Below are positions 1 through 5,434 of a DNA stretch of 8,792 bases, one piece after another; the stretch's first letter is position 1, and every line of letters begins with the position of its first letter. Position numbers and translations under genes: made by a program. The notes under the pieces were generated by a model. The model did no database searches. It worked only from the letters and a program-made list of their open reading frames with translations, and was not told the DNA's origin. This DNA comes from SG8-41 sp044867805 (lineage in GTDB: Bacteria; Pseudomonadota; Gammaproteobacteria; Burkholderiales; SG8-41): contig JBIOVQ010000275.1 of the NCBI GenBank assembly GCA_044867805.1, positions 1 through 8,792 of the forward strand. The letters run 5' to 3'.

Positions 1-149
1 GTGGGACTGGCCGAGCGCCCGCCCATGTAGCCCGACTCGACGGAATGCACGCCTTTCATGCCGTCGTACACCGCCTCCAGGCACCAGAAGCAACCGCCGG
101 CGAGCGTGGCCACCTCGTTGCCGGCGGGAACCGCGTTGACGGAATTCAT
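1..149 (-). CDS. msrA: Peptide-methionine (S)-S-oxide reductase MsrA, N-terminal part (cut by window edge)
   Basis: The first 49 residues are visible; the rest lies beyond position 1. MsrA reduces methionine-S-sulfoxide in proteins back to methionine, using a catalytic cysteine that is recycled by thioredoxin. Reading the minus strand from ATG at 149 gives a short leader, then the MsrA hallmark GGCFWC (catalytic Cys at residue 20), followed by LEAVYDGMKGV and SGYMGG, all typical of the family. There is no hydrophobic signal sequence, so this copy is probably cytoplasmic, unlike the exported copy at 1987-2613. The start is the ATG directly before the family-conserved region; only a modest GCGAGG-like ribosome site lies upstream, and an in-frame TGA occurs eleven codons upstream. 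Family assignment is secure; completeness cannot be judged. Confidence 0.9.
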   Translation of the reverse strand, partial: MNSVNAVPAGNEVATLAGGCFWCLEAVYDGMKGVHSVESGYMGGRSASP

Positions 150-223
150 GTACAGCGCCTCGCTGCGAATTTTCCAGATTCACCCCAATACGTCGGGGAC
201 AGTGTAGCGGATTCACGGTTTCA

Positions 224-1051
224 TCACGCGGGCTGCAGCGTCGGCGTCGGCCGCGCGGGGAGCGCGGGTACGGCAGACGGTGCCGCGGGCGCGGGGCGCT
301 CTATCCTGAGCCAGGGCTGGAACAGGAACCGCTCGACGCGGCCGACTCCGGCATGACGCCGCACCAGCTTCACCAGGCGCTGCACGAACTCGCCATAGGC
401 GAGCTCGGGAACGGTGCGCGGGCCGTTCCAGTTCTGCGGCAGCGCTTCGAACGCGGCGCGCACGTGCAGCTCGCGCGCGGAACGGCAAACCGCCCGCGGC
501 GCCCGCCAAGTCGCCGCGAAGCCGACACGCTCGCGGCGCTTGCAGTGATCGTGGACGCCGCGGAAATAATCGAAGAACGCGGCGTGCGCCGCCGCAGCTT
601 CGCGCGCAAGGGCGCGCAGGCCCGCTTCGTCGGCGGCCCGCGCGAGCCCGCGGTAAAACACCGCGGCCAGGGTCTCCCAGACGCACAATCGCAGCGCTTC
701 CAGCGCCACGGGGCGGCCGCGGTTGATCCCGGCGCGCGCCCGGCAGGGTTGCTGGAATTCCGCGTAAGCCGTGGCCCAGTCGAACTCCGGCCACGTCGCC
801 TCGACGTACTCGCGCAGCCGGCGCCCCAGCTCCGCCCTTTCCGCCACCCAGACCTGCTCGAGCCAGAGCCGGGCCTCGGGCTGCCCGGCCAGCACGACAT
901 TCAGGCGCTCCGCGTGCAGAGAAACGGCGGACTCCAGAAAGGAGGCGGCGGCGAGGCTGTGGAACATCACGCCGTTGAAGCGCACGATGGCGCGCGCGCG
1001 TGCCAGGTCGCTTTGTCCACGTTGTGTGGTTCTGTTGGTGGTCGCTTGCAT
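224..1051 (-). CDS. Helical protein of unknown function, possibly ferritin-like
   Basis: I do not recognise this 275-residue protein with certainty. The start is ATG at 1051, preceded at close spacing by a strong GGGAGGAA ribosome site; the longer open frame running upstream to 2011 is antisense to the regulator and is rejected. The sequence is Ala/Arg/Glu-rich and predicted by eye to be almost entirely helical. Helices carry acidic and histidine residues in a pattern reminiscent of ferritin-like diiron bundles: E40 with H46, E65, E71, and E151 with H156 followed by an aromatic FFDYF stretch. The spacing is not a canonical ExxH, so the fold call is tentative. The C-terminal 25 residues are a Pro/Ala-rich tail. 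There is no signal peptide. It lies between two msrA genes and is divergent from the HTH regulator, which would fit a redox or iron-stress role, but this is inference. Confidence 0.75.
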   Translation of the reverse strand: MQATTNRTTQRGQSDLARARAIVRFNGVMFHSLAAASFLESAVSLHAERLNVVLAGQPEARLWLEQVWVAERAELGRRLREYVEATWPEFDWATAYAEFQQPCRARAGINRGRPVALEALRLCVWETLAAVFYRGLARAADEAGLRALAREAAAAHAAFFDYFRGVHDHCKRRERVGFAATWRAPRAVCRSARELHVRAAFEALPQNWNGPRTVPELAYGEFVQRLVKLVRRHAGVGRVERFLFQPWLRIERPAPAAPSAVPALPARPTPTLQPA

Positions 1052-1099
1052 GATTCCTCCCTCTCCCGTATGCCGCAGGCGGCGCCCACGTGCGAGCCC

Positions 1100-1129
1100 A
1101 GTATTGTTGCGGCGCAATACCCGGCACAA
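1100..1129 (-). promoter_or_regulatory. Candidate promoter of the helical protein gene
   Basis: On the minus strand a TTGTGC element (plus-strand 1124-1129) is followed after 18 bases by AATACT (plus-strand 1100-1105), about 50 bases before the start at 1051. Matches to the sigma-70 consensus are 3/6 and 4/6, so this is only a candidate. The inverted repeat at 1101-1120 covers the -10 element. Confidence 0.3.
1101..1120. promoter_or_regulatory. Inverted repeat, candidate operator in the divergent intergenic region
   Basis: GTATTG (1101-1106) and CAATAC (1115-1120) form perfect 6-base arms around an 8-base centre that itself contains TTGC/GCAA. It sits in the 177-base region between the divergent helical-protein and HTH-regulator genes and overlaps the candidate minus-strand promoter. 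A site for the adjacent HTH regulator is the obvious guess. Binding is inference. Confidence 0.35.
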
Positions 1130-1228
1130 GCTTTCCCCGCGAGGTCGCTGCGAGTTGGCCTGTGGGTGGCCATTAGTGATACCTTCGCCCGACGCACCGG
1201 TGGGGGAACCGGTCAGGGGAGGACGGCT

Positions 1229-1990
1229 GTGACAACGAGCGCCGGGTTGGTGGAAGTGCTGAAGCGCGAACTGCGGGCCAAGGGCATCACCTACGCGCGC
1301 GTCGCGCGCGAACTGGGCCTGAGCGAGGCGAGCGTGAAGCGCATGTTTTCCCGCCGCGAGTTCACCCTCAAGCGGCTGGACCAGGTCTGCCAGCTCACCC
1401 ACTCCGATTTCTCGGACCTGGCGCGGATCCTCAACCGCGAGGAAACCCTGATCTCCCAGCTTACCCACGTGCAGGAGAAGGAGATTGCCTCCAGCCTCAA
1501 GCTTTTCCTGGTCGCTGTCTGCGTCCTGAATCACGTTACCCCGGAGCAGATCGTCGAAATGTACGACCTCTCCCAGCCCGAGTGCATCCAGATGCTCGTG
1601 AAGCTGGACCGCATCGGGTTCATCCGACTCCTGCCCAATAACCGTATAAGGCTCCTGATAGCGCGCGATTTCGCTTGGCTGCCCGACGGGCCGATCCAGC
1701 GCTTCTTCAAGCAGCACGGGCTCGGTGACTTCGCGCAGTCGCGCTTCGACCGGCCGGAAGAGTATTTTGTTGCGGTGAACGGCATGCTGTCGGGCAGCTC
1801 CCGCGCGACGATCGTGGCGCGGCTGAAGCGGATCGTGCGCGAGTTCTCGGAGCTGCACAACGACGACGTGCGGCTGCCGCCGGCGCAGCGCTTGAACATG
1901 ACCATGCTGGTCGCGATCCGTCACTGGGAGCTGCAGGCCTTCACCAAGTTGAGACGCAAGAAACCGACAACGACAGGAGCCCGAGCATGA
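1229..1990 (+). CDS. Helix-turn-helix (XRE-like) transcriptional regulator
   Basis: A 253-residue cytoplasmic DNA-binding protein. I start it at GTG 1229, which has a strong AGGGGAGGA ribosome site five bases upstream; the open frame extends back to 353 but that part is antisense to the helical-protein gene and has no protein-like features. Residues about 7-50 form an XRE/Cro-type helix-turn-helix: ITYARVARELGLSEASVKRM is the recognition unit, followed by a third helix with TLKRLDQVCQL. The remaining 200 residues are a helical ligand or oligomerisation domain I cannot name, with a possible second winged-helix-like part (VTPEQIVEMYDL, then LDRIGFIRLLPNNRIRLL at about 105-140). Its TGA overlaps the ATG of the exported msrA, so the two are cotranscribed and probably translationally coupled. 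It may control this msrA and the divergent gene. Regulator role is well supported, targets are inferred. Confidence 0.88.
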   Translation: MTTSAGLVEVLKRELRAKGITYARVARELGLSEASVKRMFSRREFTLKRLDQVCQLTHSDFSDLARILNREETLISQLTHVQEKEIASSLKLFLVAVCVLNHVTPEQIVEMYDLSQPECIQMLVKLDRIGFIRLLPNNRIRLLIARDFAWLPDGPIQRFFKQHGLGDFAQSRFDRPEEYFVAVNGMLSGSSRATIVARLKRIVREFSELHNDDVRLPPAQRLNMTMLVAIRHWELQAFTKLRRKKPTTTGARA

Positions 1991-2613
1991 ATACGAGACG
2001 CTTGTTGCCACTTCTCTGGATTGCCGCCCTCGCCCTCTCCACGGGCCTGGCGGGGGCCCAGACCAAGCCAGCAGGCAAGGCCGCCACCGCGAAAGCGACG
2101 TTTGCCGGCGGCTGCTTCTGGTGCATGGAAGAAGCCTACGACAAGGTGCCGGGAGTGCTGGCGACCACCTCCGGCTACATGGGCGGCCAGGTCAAGAACC
2201 CGACGTACGAGCAGGTCACGACGGGCCGCACCGGCCACGCCGAGATCGTGCAGGTCGAGTACGACCCGGCCAAGGTGAGCTACGCGAAGCTGGTGGAGGT
2301 GTTCTGGCGCAACATCGATCCCACGCAGAAGGATGGGCAGTTCTGCGATCACGGCCCGCAGTATCGCAGCGGCATCTTCTATCACGACGAGGAGCAGAAG
2401 CGCGTGGCGGAAGCCTCGCGCGCGGCGCTGCAGAAGACCAGGCCGTTCCGGGGCGAGATCGTCACCGAGATCACGAAGGCCTCCCAGTTCTACGCCGCCG
2501 AGGGCTACCACCAGGACTACCACGCGAAGAACCCGGCGCGCTACAAGTTCTACAAGAGCGGCTGCGGGCGCGACGCGCGCTTGCAGCAGCTGTGGGGCAA
2601 GGCCGGCAACTAA
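1987..2613 (+). CDS. msrA: Exported peptide-methionine (S)-S-oxide reductase MsrA
   Basis: A 208-residue MsrA that repairs methionine-S-sulfoxide, here probably in the periplasm. Residues 1-24 are a Sec signal peptide (RR, hydrophobic core, AGA cleavage site before Q25). The catalytic GGCFWC follows at 41-46 (nucleophile C43), then SGYMGG, TGHAE, FCDHGPQYRS and EGYHQDY (172-178), all family hallmarks. C193 in SGCGRD is a plausible resolving cysteine. Length is normal for a single-domain MsrA plus leader; there is no fused MsrB. The start ATG overlaps the stop of the HTH regulator (ATGA), giving an operon of regulator plus repair enzyme. A periplasmic MsrA needs an electron donor across the membrane (DsbD/thioredoxin-like route); none is visible here. 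A second msrA without a leader is 1.8 kb away on the other strand, so the pair may divide repair between compartments. Confidence 0.95.
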   Translation: MNTRRLLPLLWIAALALSTGLAGAQTKPAGKAATAKATFAGGCFWCMEEAYDKVPGVLATTSGYMGGQVKNPTYEQVTTGRTGHAEIVQVEYDPAKVSYAKLVEVFWRNIDPTQKDGQFCDHGPQYRSGIFYHDEEQKRVAEASRAALQKTRPFRGEIVTEITKASQFYAAEGYHQDYHAKNPARYKFYKSGCGRDARLQQLWGKAGN

Positions 2614-2620
2614 CCACCCC

Positions 2621-2654
2621 GGCCTTCGGCCACCCCTCCTAGACTAGGAGGGGT
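2621..2654. terminator. Tandem hairpins between msrA and the TPM genes, possible terminator
   Basis: GGCC TTC GGCC (2621-2631) is followed at once by a perfect 10-base inverted repeat: ACCCCTCCTA (2632-2641), loop GAC, TAGGAGGGGT (2645-2654). It begins 7 bases after the msrA stop. No T-tract follows, so it is not a textbook intrinsic terminator. It could be an mRNA-stabilising hairpin or a copy of a dispersed palindromic element. Confidence 0.5.
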
Positions 2655-2677
2655 CGAGTGGATGCGAGGGGGTGGTC

Positions 2678-3340
2678 ATGATCAAGTTTCTCGACGCGGC
2701 GGCGGAAACCGCGGTCACGCAGCGTGTCGCCGCGCTCGAGCGCGCGACCGGCGTCGAGGTGGTGGTAGCGGTCATCGCGCGCGCCGATTCCTACCCCGAG
2801 GTCCCGTGGAAGGCGTTTGCGCTGGGGTCCTCTCTCGCGGCGCTCGCGGCCGTCGCGGCAGCGCTGTTCGAGCCCGGCTGGGAGGCTTTCGAGGCGGTGG
2901 CCGAAACCGCGGTGGCGGCTCTGGCGGCGGGCGCCGCTGCTGCCCTGGCCACGGTGTGGATCGCGCCGCTCGCGCGCTGGTTCGTGCCCCGGGCGCGCCG
3001 GCAGGCGGAAGCGCTGCAGTATGCGCAGGCGATGTTCCTCGAAGCCGGGCTGCACCGCACACCGCGCCGTGACGGCATCCTGCTGCTGATCAGCCGGTTC
3101 GAGCGTGAGGTCGTGGCGCTCGCGGACCGGGGCGTCAACGACAAGATCGGCGCGGCCGGGCTCGACCCGGTCATCGCCGCCGTCACGGCGGGCCTTCAGC
3201 GCGGACGATTGCGGGAGGCGTTTCTCGACGGCCTGTCCCGCCTCGAGGAGGCGCTCGTTGCGCGCGGCTTCCGCGCGCAGCCGGGCGAACCCAACGAATT
3301 GCCGGACGCGCCGATCCAGCGCAAGGGCCCGTCCTCGTGA
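2678..3340 (+). CDS. TPM-domain membrane protein (short form)
   Basis: A 220-residue membrane-associated protein of the TPM (TLP18.3/Psb32/MOLO-1) family, whose members are often envelope proteins of uncertain biochemical role. I chose ATG 2678 over the in-frame GTG 2672 because GAGGGGG lies five bases upstream. Residues 1-40 contain a TPM-like opening (AVTQRVAALERATGVEVVVA). Hydrophobic segments at about 46-63 and 77-98 are two probable transmembrane helices inserted in the domain. The second half (LHRTPRRDGILLLISRFERE at 125-144, then VVALADRGVNDKIG) is the conserved TPM core. There is no cleavable signal peptide. The gene overlaps the longer TPM gene by four bases (GTGA), so the two are coexpressed. 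This short-plus-long TPM pair is commonly seen downstream of lemA in proteobacteria; no lemA is present here. Family call is good, function is not known from sequence. Confidence 0.85.
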   Translation: MIKFLDAAAETAVTQRVAALERATGVEVVVAVIARADSYPEVPWKAFALGSSLAALAAVAAALFEPGWEAFEAVAETAVAALAAGAAAALATVWIAPLARWFVPRARRQAEALQYAQAMFLEAGLHRTPRRDGILLLISRFEREVVALADRGVNDKIGAAGLDPVIAAVTAGLQRGRLREAFLDGLSRLEEALVARGFRAQPGEPNELPDAPIQRKGPSS

Positions 3341-4284
3341 GGCGCGCTGCCCTTCTGCTCGCGGCGCTCCTCGCGCTGCCCGCCGCCGCCCGCGCCCAGG
3401 GCGCGGAGGTTCCCTACCTGACCGGCCGCGTGGTGGACAACGCGGAGATCCTGAAGGCCGACACGCGGCGCCGGATCGCGGCCGAGCTGCAGGCGCACGA
3501 AAAAAGGACCGGCAACCAGGTCGCCGTGCTGACGGTGCCGACCCTGGGAGGCGAGAGCGTCGAGGAGTACGCGGTCCGCGTGTTCGAGCAGTGGAAGCTG
3601 GGCGGGAAAGGCCAGGACAACGGCGTGCTGGTGGTGGTCGTGCCGCGGGACCGGCGCATGCGCATCGAGGTCGGCTACGGACTGGAAGGCACGCTCACCG
3701 ACCTGGCCGCGAGCCGTATCATTCGCGACGTGATGACGCCGCGGTTCCGATCCGGCGACTACGACGGCGGGATTGCCCAGGGCGTGACGGCCATCGTCGC
3801 GCACCTCGAAGGCAAGGGCGCCACCGGCACCGCGCCCGAGCCGCAGGCGCGGCAGTCGGACTTCATCAAGGCGCCCGACATGGCGCTGCACGAGAAAGTG
3901 CTGACCGGGGCATTCATCTTCGGCATCATCGGGCTCTTCACCTTCATCGGCATCATCACCCCCGGCGTGGGATGGTTCCTGTATTTCTTCCTGATCCCGT
4001 TCTGGGCGATGTTCCCGGTCATGATCTTCGGCAGCGGCATCACGTTCTACATCCTGATCGCGTACCTGGTCGGCTTTCCCCTCGTGAAGCTCCTCGTGTC
4101 GCGCTCGGCCCGCTACCGGCAGGCGATGCAGGACTTCAGGAAGAAGGGCTACGCCAGCATTGGCGGCTTCTCGGTGGGAAGCGGCGGCGGCTGGAGTTCC
4201 GGCGGCTCGTGGAGCTCGGGCGGCGGCGGATTCTCCGGGGGCGGCGGCAGCTCGGGCGGGGGTGGAGCGTCCGGCAGCTGGTAA
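3337..4284 (+). CDS. TPM-domain protein with signal peptide, membrane helices and Gly/Ser-rich tail (YgcG family)
   Basis: A 315-residue envelope protein. Residues 1-20 are a Sec signal peptide (cleavage after ARA, before Q21). The TPM domain spans about 27-157, with the family landmarks LTGRVVDNAEIL, GNQVAVLTV, FEQWKLG, QDNGVLVVV, RMRIEVGYGLEG and RSGDYDGGIAQGV. Hydrophobic stretches at about 189-208, 211-231 and 233-254 anchor it in the membrane, leaving the TPM domain on the periplasmic side. The tail from about 276 is Gly/Ser-rich, ending GGGGASGSW, as in YgcG-type proteins. The GTG start at 3337 overlaps the preceding TGA; AAGGG at 3323-3327 is the only nearby ribosome site, so translational coupling is likely. 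Biochemical activity of these bacterial TPM proteins is not settled; an envelope maintenance role is a family-level inference. Confidence 0.92.
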   Translation: MRRAALLLAALLALPAAARAQGAEVPYLTGRVVDNAEILKADTRRRIAAELQAHEKRTGNQVAVLTVPTLGGESVEEYAVRVFEQWKLGGKGQDNGVLVVVVPRDRRMRIEVGYGLEGTLTDLAASRIIRDVMTPRFRSGDYDGGIAQGVTAIVAHLEGKGATGTAPEPQARQSDFIKAPDMALHEKVLTGAFIFGIIGLFTFIGIITPGVGWFLYFFLIPFWAMFPVMIFGSGITFYILIAYLVGFPLVKLLVSRSARYRQAMQDFRKKGYASIGGFSVGSGGGWSSGGSWSSGGGGFSGGGGSSGGGGASGSW

Positions 4285-4412
4285 AACCCCGCAGCGCCGG
4301 CGGCATGTCGCGTCGCCATCAATCGACACCGCAGTGTAACTCGACTGTCGTGCGTCTCCTCGCGACGACATGGCGCACGCAAGCGGTGCGGCCCGGCGAA
4401 CAACTTGGTTGC

Positions 4413-4434
4413 GTGCACGACGAAAATCGTGCAC
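4413..4434. repeat. Perfect 8-bp inverted repeat next to the GTAAG array
   Basis: GTGCACGA (4413-4420) and TCGTGCAC (4427-4434) flank the six-base centre CGAAAA. The element ends five bases before the first GTAAG box. It could be a second operator or an RNA hairpin ending upstream transcription; there is no following T-tract. Confidence 0.5.
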
Positions 4435-4438
4435 ACAT

Positions 4439-4497
4439 GTAAGGCGCGCGTAAGCCGGACGTAAGCGCCGCGTAAGCCGGCGTAAGTTGCGCGAAAG
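4439..4497 (+). promoter_or_regulatory. Array of 11-bp-spaced GTAAG boxes (candidate response-regulator sites)
   Basis: GTAAG occurs at 4439, 4450, 4461, 4472 and 4482, then GAAAG at 4493, giving steps of 11, 11, 11, 10 and 11 bases. GTAAA follows at 4512 and 4531 (steps of 19). One-turn direct repeats are how OmpR/PhoB-family dimers bind; the CpxR box, GTAAA-N5-GTAAA, is a known relative. An OmpR-family regulator is encoded 1 kb downstream and its own promoter carries the same boxes. Regulator identity is inference, the periodicity is directly seen. Confidence 0.75.
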
Positions 4498-4516
4498 TTC
4501 TGAAACACTTTGTAAA
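4487..4516 (+). promoter_or_regulatory. Weak candidate promoter for repeat protein 1
   Basis: TTGCGC (4487-4492) and TGTAAA (4511-4516) are 18 bases apart, with 3/6 and 4/6 matches to the sigma-70 consensus. A poor promoter abutting an activator-box array would be expected for activator-dependent expression. Other assignments are possible. Confidence 0.25.
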
Positions 4517-4612
4517 TTCCGGCACGCGACGTAAACCCCCCTTTCCCCGCGGCGTTCAAACGCAGGTTGGCGTGAATGCCGACGTTCATCAACTCATGAA
4601 AGGGACTTAGCC

Positions 4613-4933
4613 ATGACTTACAAATCGATTCTCGCGCTCGCGGTCGCGAGCGCATTCGCTTTCTCGGCGCTCGGCGCCTACGCGCAGGAGGACGAGAAGA
4701 AGGACGAGAAGAAACCCTACGTGGTCTCCCAGAGCGACGAGCAGGAGCCGAAGAAGCCCGAGCAGAGCGACGAGAAGGAACCCAAGAAGCCGGAGCTCGT
4801 TGCGCAGAGCGATGAGAAGGAGCCCAAAAAGCCCGAAGTGATCAGCCAGAGCGACGAAAAGGAACCGAAGAAGCCGGAACTGGTTTCACAGAGCGACGAG
4901 AAGGAACCCAAGAAGCCCGAGCTGGTGAGCTAG
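4613..4933 (+). CDS. Small exported repeat protein 1, unknown function
   Basis: A 106-residue protein I cannot assign to any family. Residues 1-24 are a clear Sec signal peptide (K4, Ala/Leu core, cleavage after AYA). The mature 82 residues contain no Cys, His or Trp and consist of charged, Pro-rich repeats: an 11-residue unit (40-50) and four 14-residue units (51-64, 65-78, 79-92, 93-106) of the form QSDEKEPKKPELVA/S. It should be disordered and soluble in the periplasm or outside. Units 79-92 and 93-106 are identical in protein but differ in six codons, all synonymous, indicating selection on the protein. The start ATG has AAGGGA seven bases upstream. A GTAAG array precedes it, and a strong terminator follows, so it is monocistronic. 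A paralogue with the same leader lies at 7865-8122. A role as output or sensor ligand of the adjacent two-component system is speculative. Confidence 0.88.
   Translation: MTYKSILALAVASAFAFSALGAYAQEDEKKDEKKPYVVSQSDEQEPKKPEQSDEKEPKKPELVAQSDEKEPKKPEVISQSDEKEPKKPELVSQSDEKEPKKPELVS
4730..4930 (+). repeat. Tandem 42-bp coding repeats in repeat protein 1
   Basis: One 33-base unit (4730-4762) is followed by four 42-base units starting at 4763, 4805, 4847 and 4889. Each begins CAGAGCGA and encodes QSDEKEPKKPE plus three variable residues. Differences between units fall mostly at third codon positions. Confidence 0.92.
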
Positions 4934-4962
4934 GGCGGACCGGGTCTCTTCGAGCAACCCGG

Positions 4963-4996
4963 GGCGCGCGGGATTCCCGCGCGCCTTTTTCTTTTT
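4963..4996 (+). terminator. Intrinsic terminator of repeat protein 1
   Basis: A perfect 10-bp GC stem, GGCGCGCGGG (4963-4972) with CCCGCGCGCC (4976-4985) around loop ATT, is followed by TTTTTCTTTTT. It starts 29 bases after the stop codon, and its last T is the first base of the tyrS fragment. Confidence 0.92.
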
Positions 4997-5278
4997 CAGG
5001 CGATGGTGACGCAGGCGAACTTGCGCTTGCCGACCTGGACGACGCATCGCTTGCCGCGGCCGAGCGTGAGCGACTTGTCCACGACCTTCTCGCCGTCGAT
5101 CCGGACTCCGCCCTGCTCTATCATGCGCAGCGCCTCGGAGGTGCTGGCCGTGAGCCCCGCTTCCTTCAGCAGCCGCGGCAGCGCCAGTCCGTCGCCCTGG
5201 GATTTCACGCTGACCTCGCGGATGTCCTGCGGTATCTCGTCGCGCTTGAAGCGCGCCTCGAAGCCGGCGGCGGCGGCT
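4996..5278 (-). pseudogene. Truncated duplicate of the tyrS 3' end (S4 domain fragment)
   Basis: These 283 bases align without gaps to 8254-8536, the 3' end of the intact tyrS, with 14 mismatches by my count (about 95% identity). The stop codon TGA (4996-4998) is retained, and the reading frame of the tyrosyl-tRNA synthetase C-terminal S4 RNA-binding domain is still open (PRLLKEAGLTASTSEALRMI and GGVRIDGEKV). Homology ends abruptly at 5278; upstream there is no KMSKS region and no catalytic domain, so it cannot be a synthetase. A GTG-started 70-residue S4 peptide (4996-5208) could be made but the same GTG is internal in tyrS. I treat it as a duplication remnant. Mismatches cluster in the part nearest the stop: 13 in 4996-5119 against one in 5120-5278. 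Confidence 0.9.
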
Positions 5279-5351
5279 CAGGCAGGGGCCCTGGTGCCGA
5301 AAGGAAATTCGCATGCGGTCAAGACGTCACGCCAGCGCCGCGGTCGAGACG

Positions 5352-5378
5352 CTTACCAGACGCTTACGATCCCGTAAG
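5352..5378. promoter_or_regulatory. GTAAG/CTTAC box cluster upstream of the two-component operon
   Basis: CTTAC at 5352-5356 and 5363-5367, then GTAAG at 5374-5378, keep exact 11-base steps, the last in inverted orientation. A further CTTAC is at 5432-5436, overlapping the candidate -10. The cluster lies 28 bases upstream of a candidate -35, a position suited to autoactivation by the encoded response regulator. Function is inferred. Confidence 0.7.
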
Positions 5379-5405
5379 CGCAGCGCTGAAAGCAAGGAAA
5401 GCTGC

Positions 5406-5434
5406 TTGTGACGCCGGCGCTGCTGCGCTATCTT
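5406..5434 (+). promoter_or_regulatory. Candidate promoter of the two-component operon
   Basis: TTGTGA (5406-5411) and TATCTT (5429-5434) are separated by 17 bases, each matching the sigma-70 consensus at 4 of 6 positions. They lie about 135 bases before the response regulator start. The 288 bases from 5279 to 5566 show no other gene; a 10-base direct repeat AGGTGCCTCC occurs at 5463 and 5531. Confidence 0.45.

Larger units (their letters stand above)
4285..4612 (+). promoter_or_regulatory. Regulatory intergenic region upstream of repeat protein 1
   Basis: These 328 bases contain no convincing gene. They hold, in order, about 125 bases without visible structure after the TPM operon (no clear terminator), a perfect hairpin (4413-4434), a GTAAG box array (4439-4497), a possible promoter (4487-4516) and an untranslated leader of roughly 90 bases ending in the AAGGGA ribosome site (4600-4605). 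Confidence 0.7.

Noticed and set aside
353..1990. 545-residue plus-strand frame as one protein
   Set aside because: The part before 1229 is antisense to the helical-protein gene; a GTG with a strong ribosome site starts the regulator at 1229.
224..2011. 595-residue open frame on the minus strand
   Set aside because: Only its last 275 codons (from ATG 1051) have a ribosome site and protein-like content; the rest is antisense to the HTH regulator and msrA start.
3105..4442. 445-residue plus-strand frame across the TPM genes
   Set aside because: Arg/Gly/Pro-rich out-of-frame reading of the two TPM genes, which carry clear family motifs.
4594..4608. Micro-ORF ATG AAA GGG ACT TAG (4595-4609) before repeat protein 1
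   Set aside because: Four codons overlapping the ribosome site of the real gene, with no ribosome site of its own; likely coincidental.
4717..4911. Minus-strand Phe/Ser/Gly repeat peptide opposite repeat protein 1
   Set aside because: Antisense shadow of the coding repeats, without a signal peptide or ribosome site; the plus strand has leader, ribosome site and terminator.
4730..4930. CRISPR-like array
   Set aside because: The 33/42-base units are tandem with no spacers, in frame, and differ mainly at silent positions; they are coding repeats.
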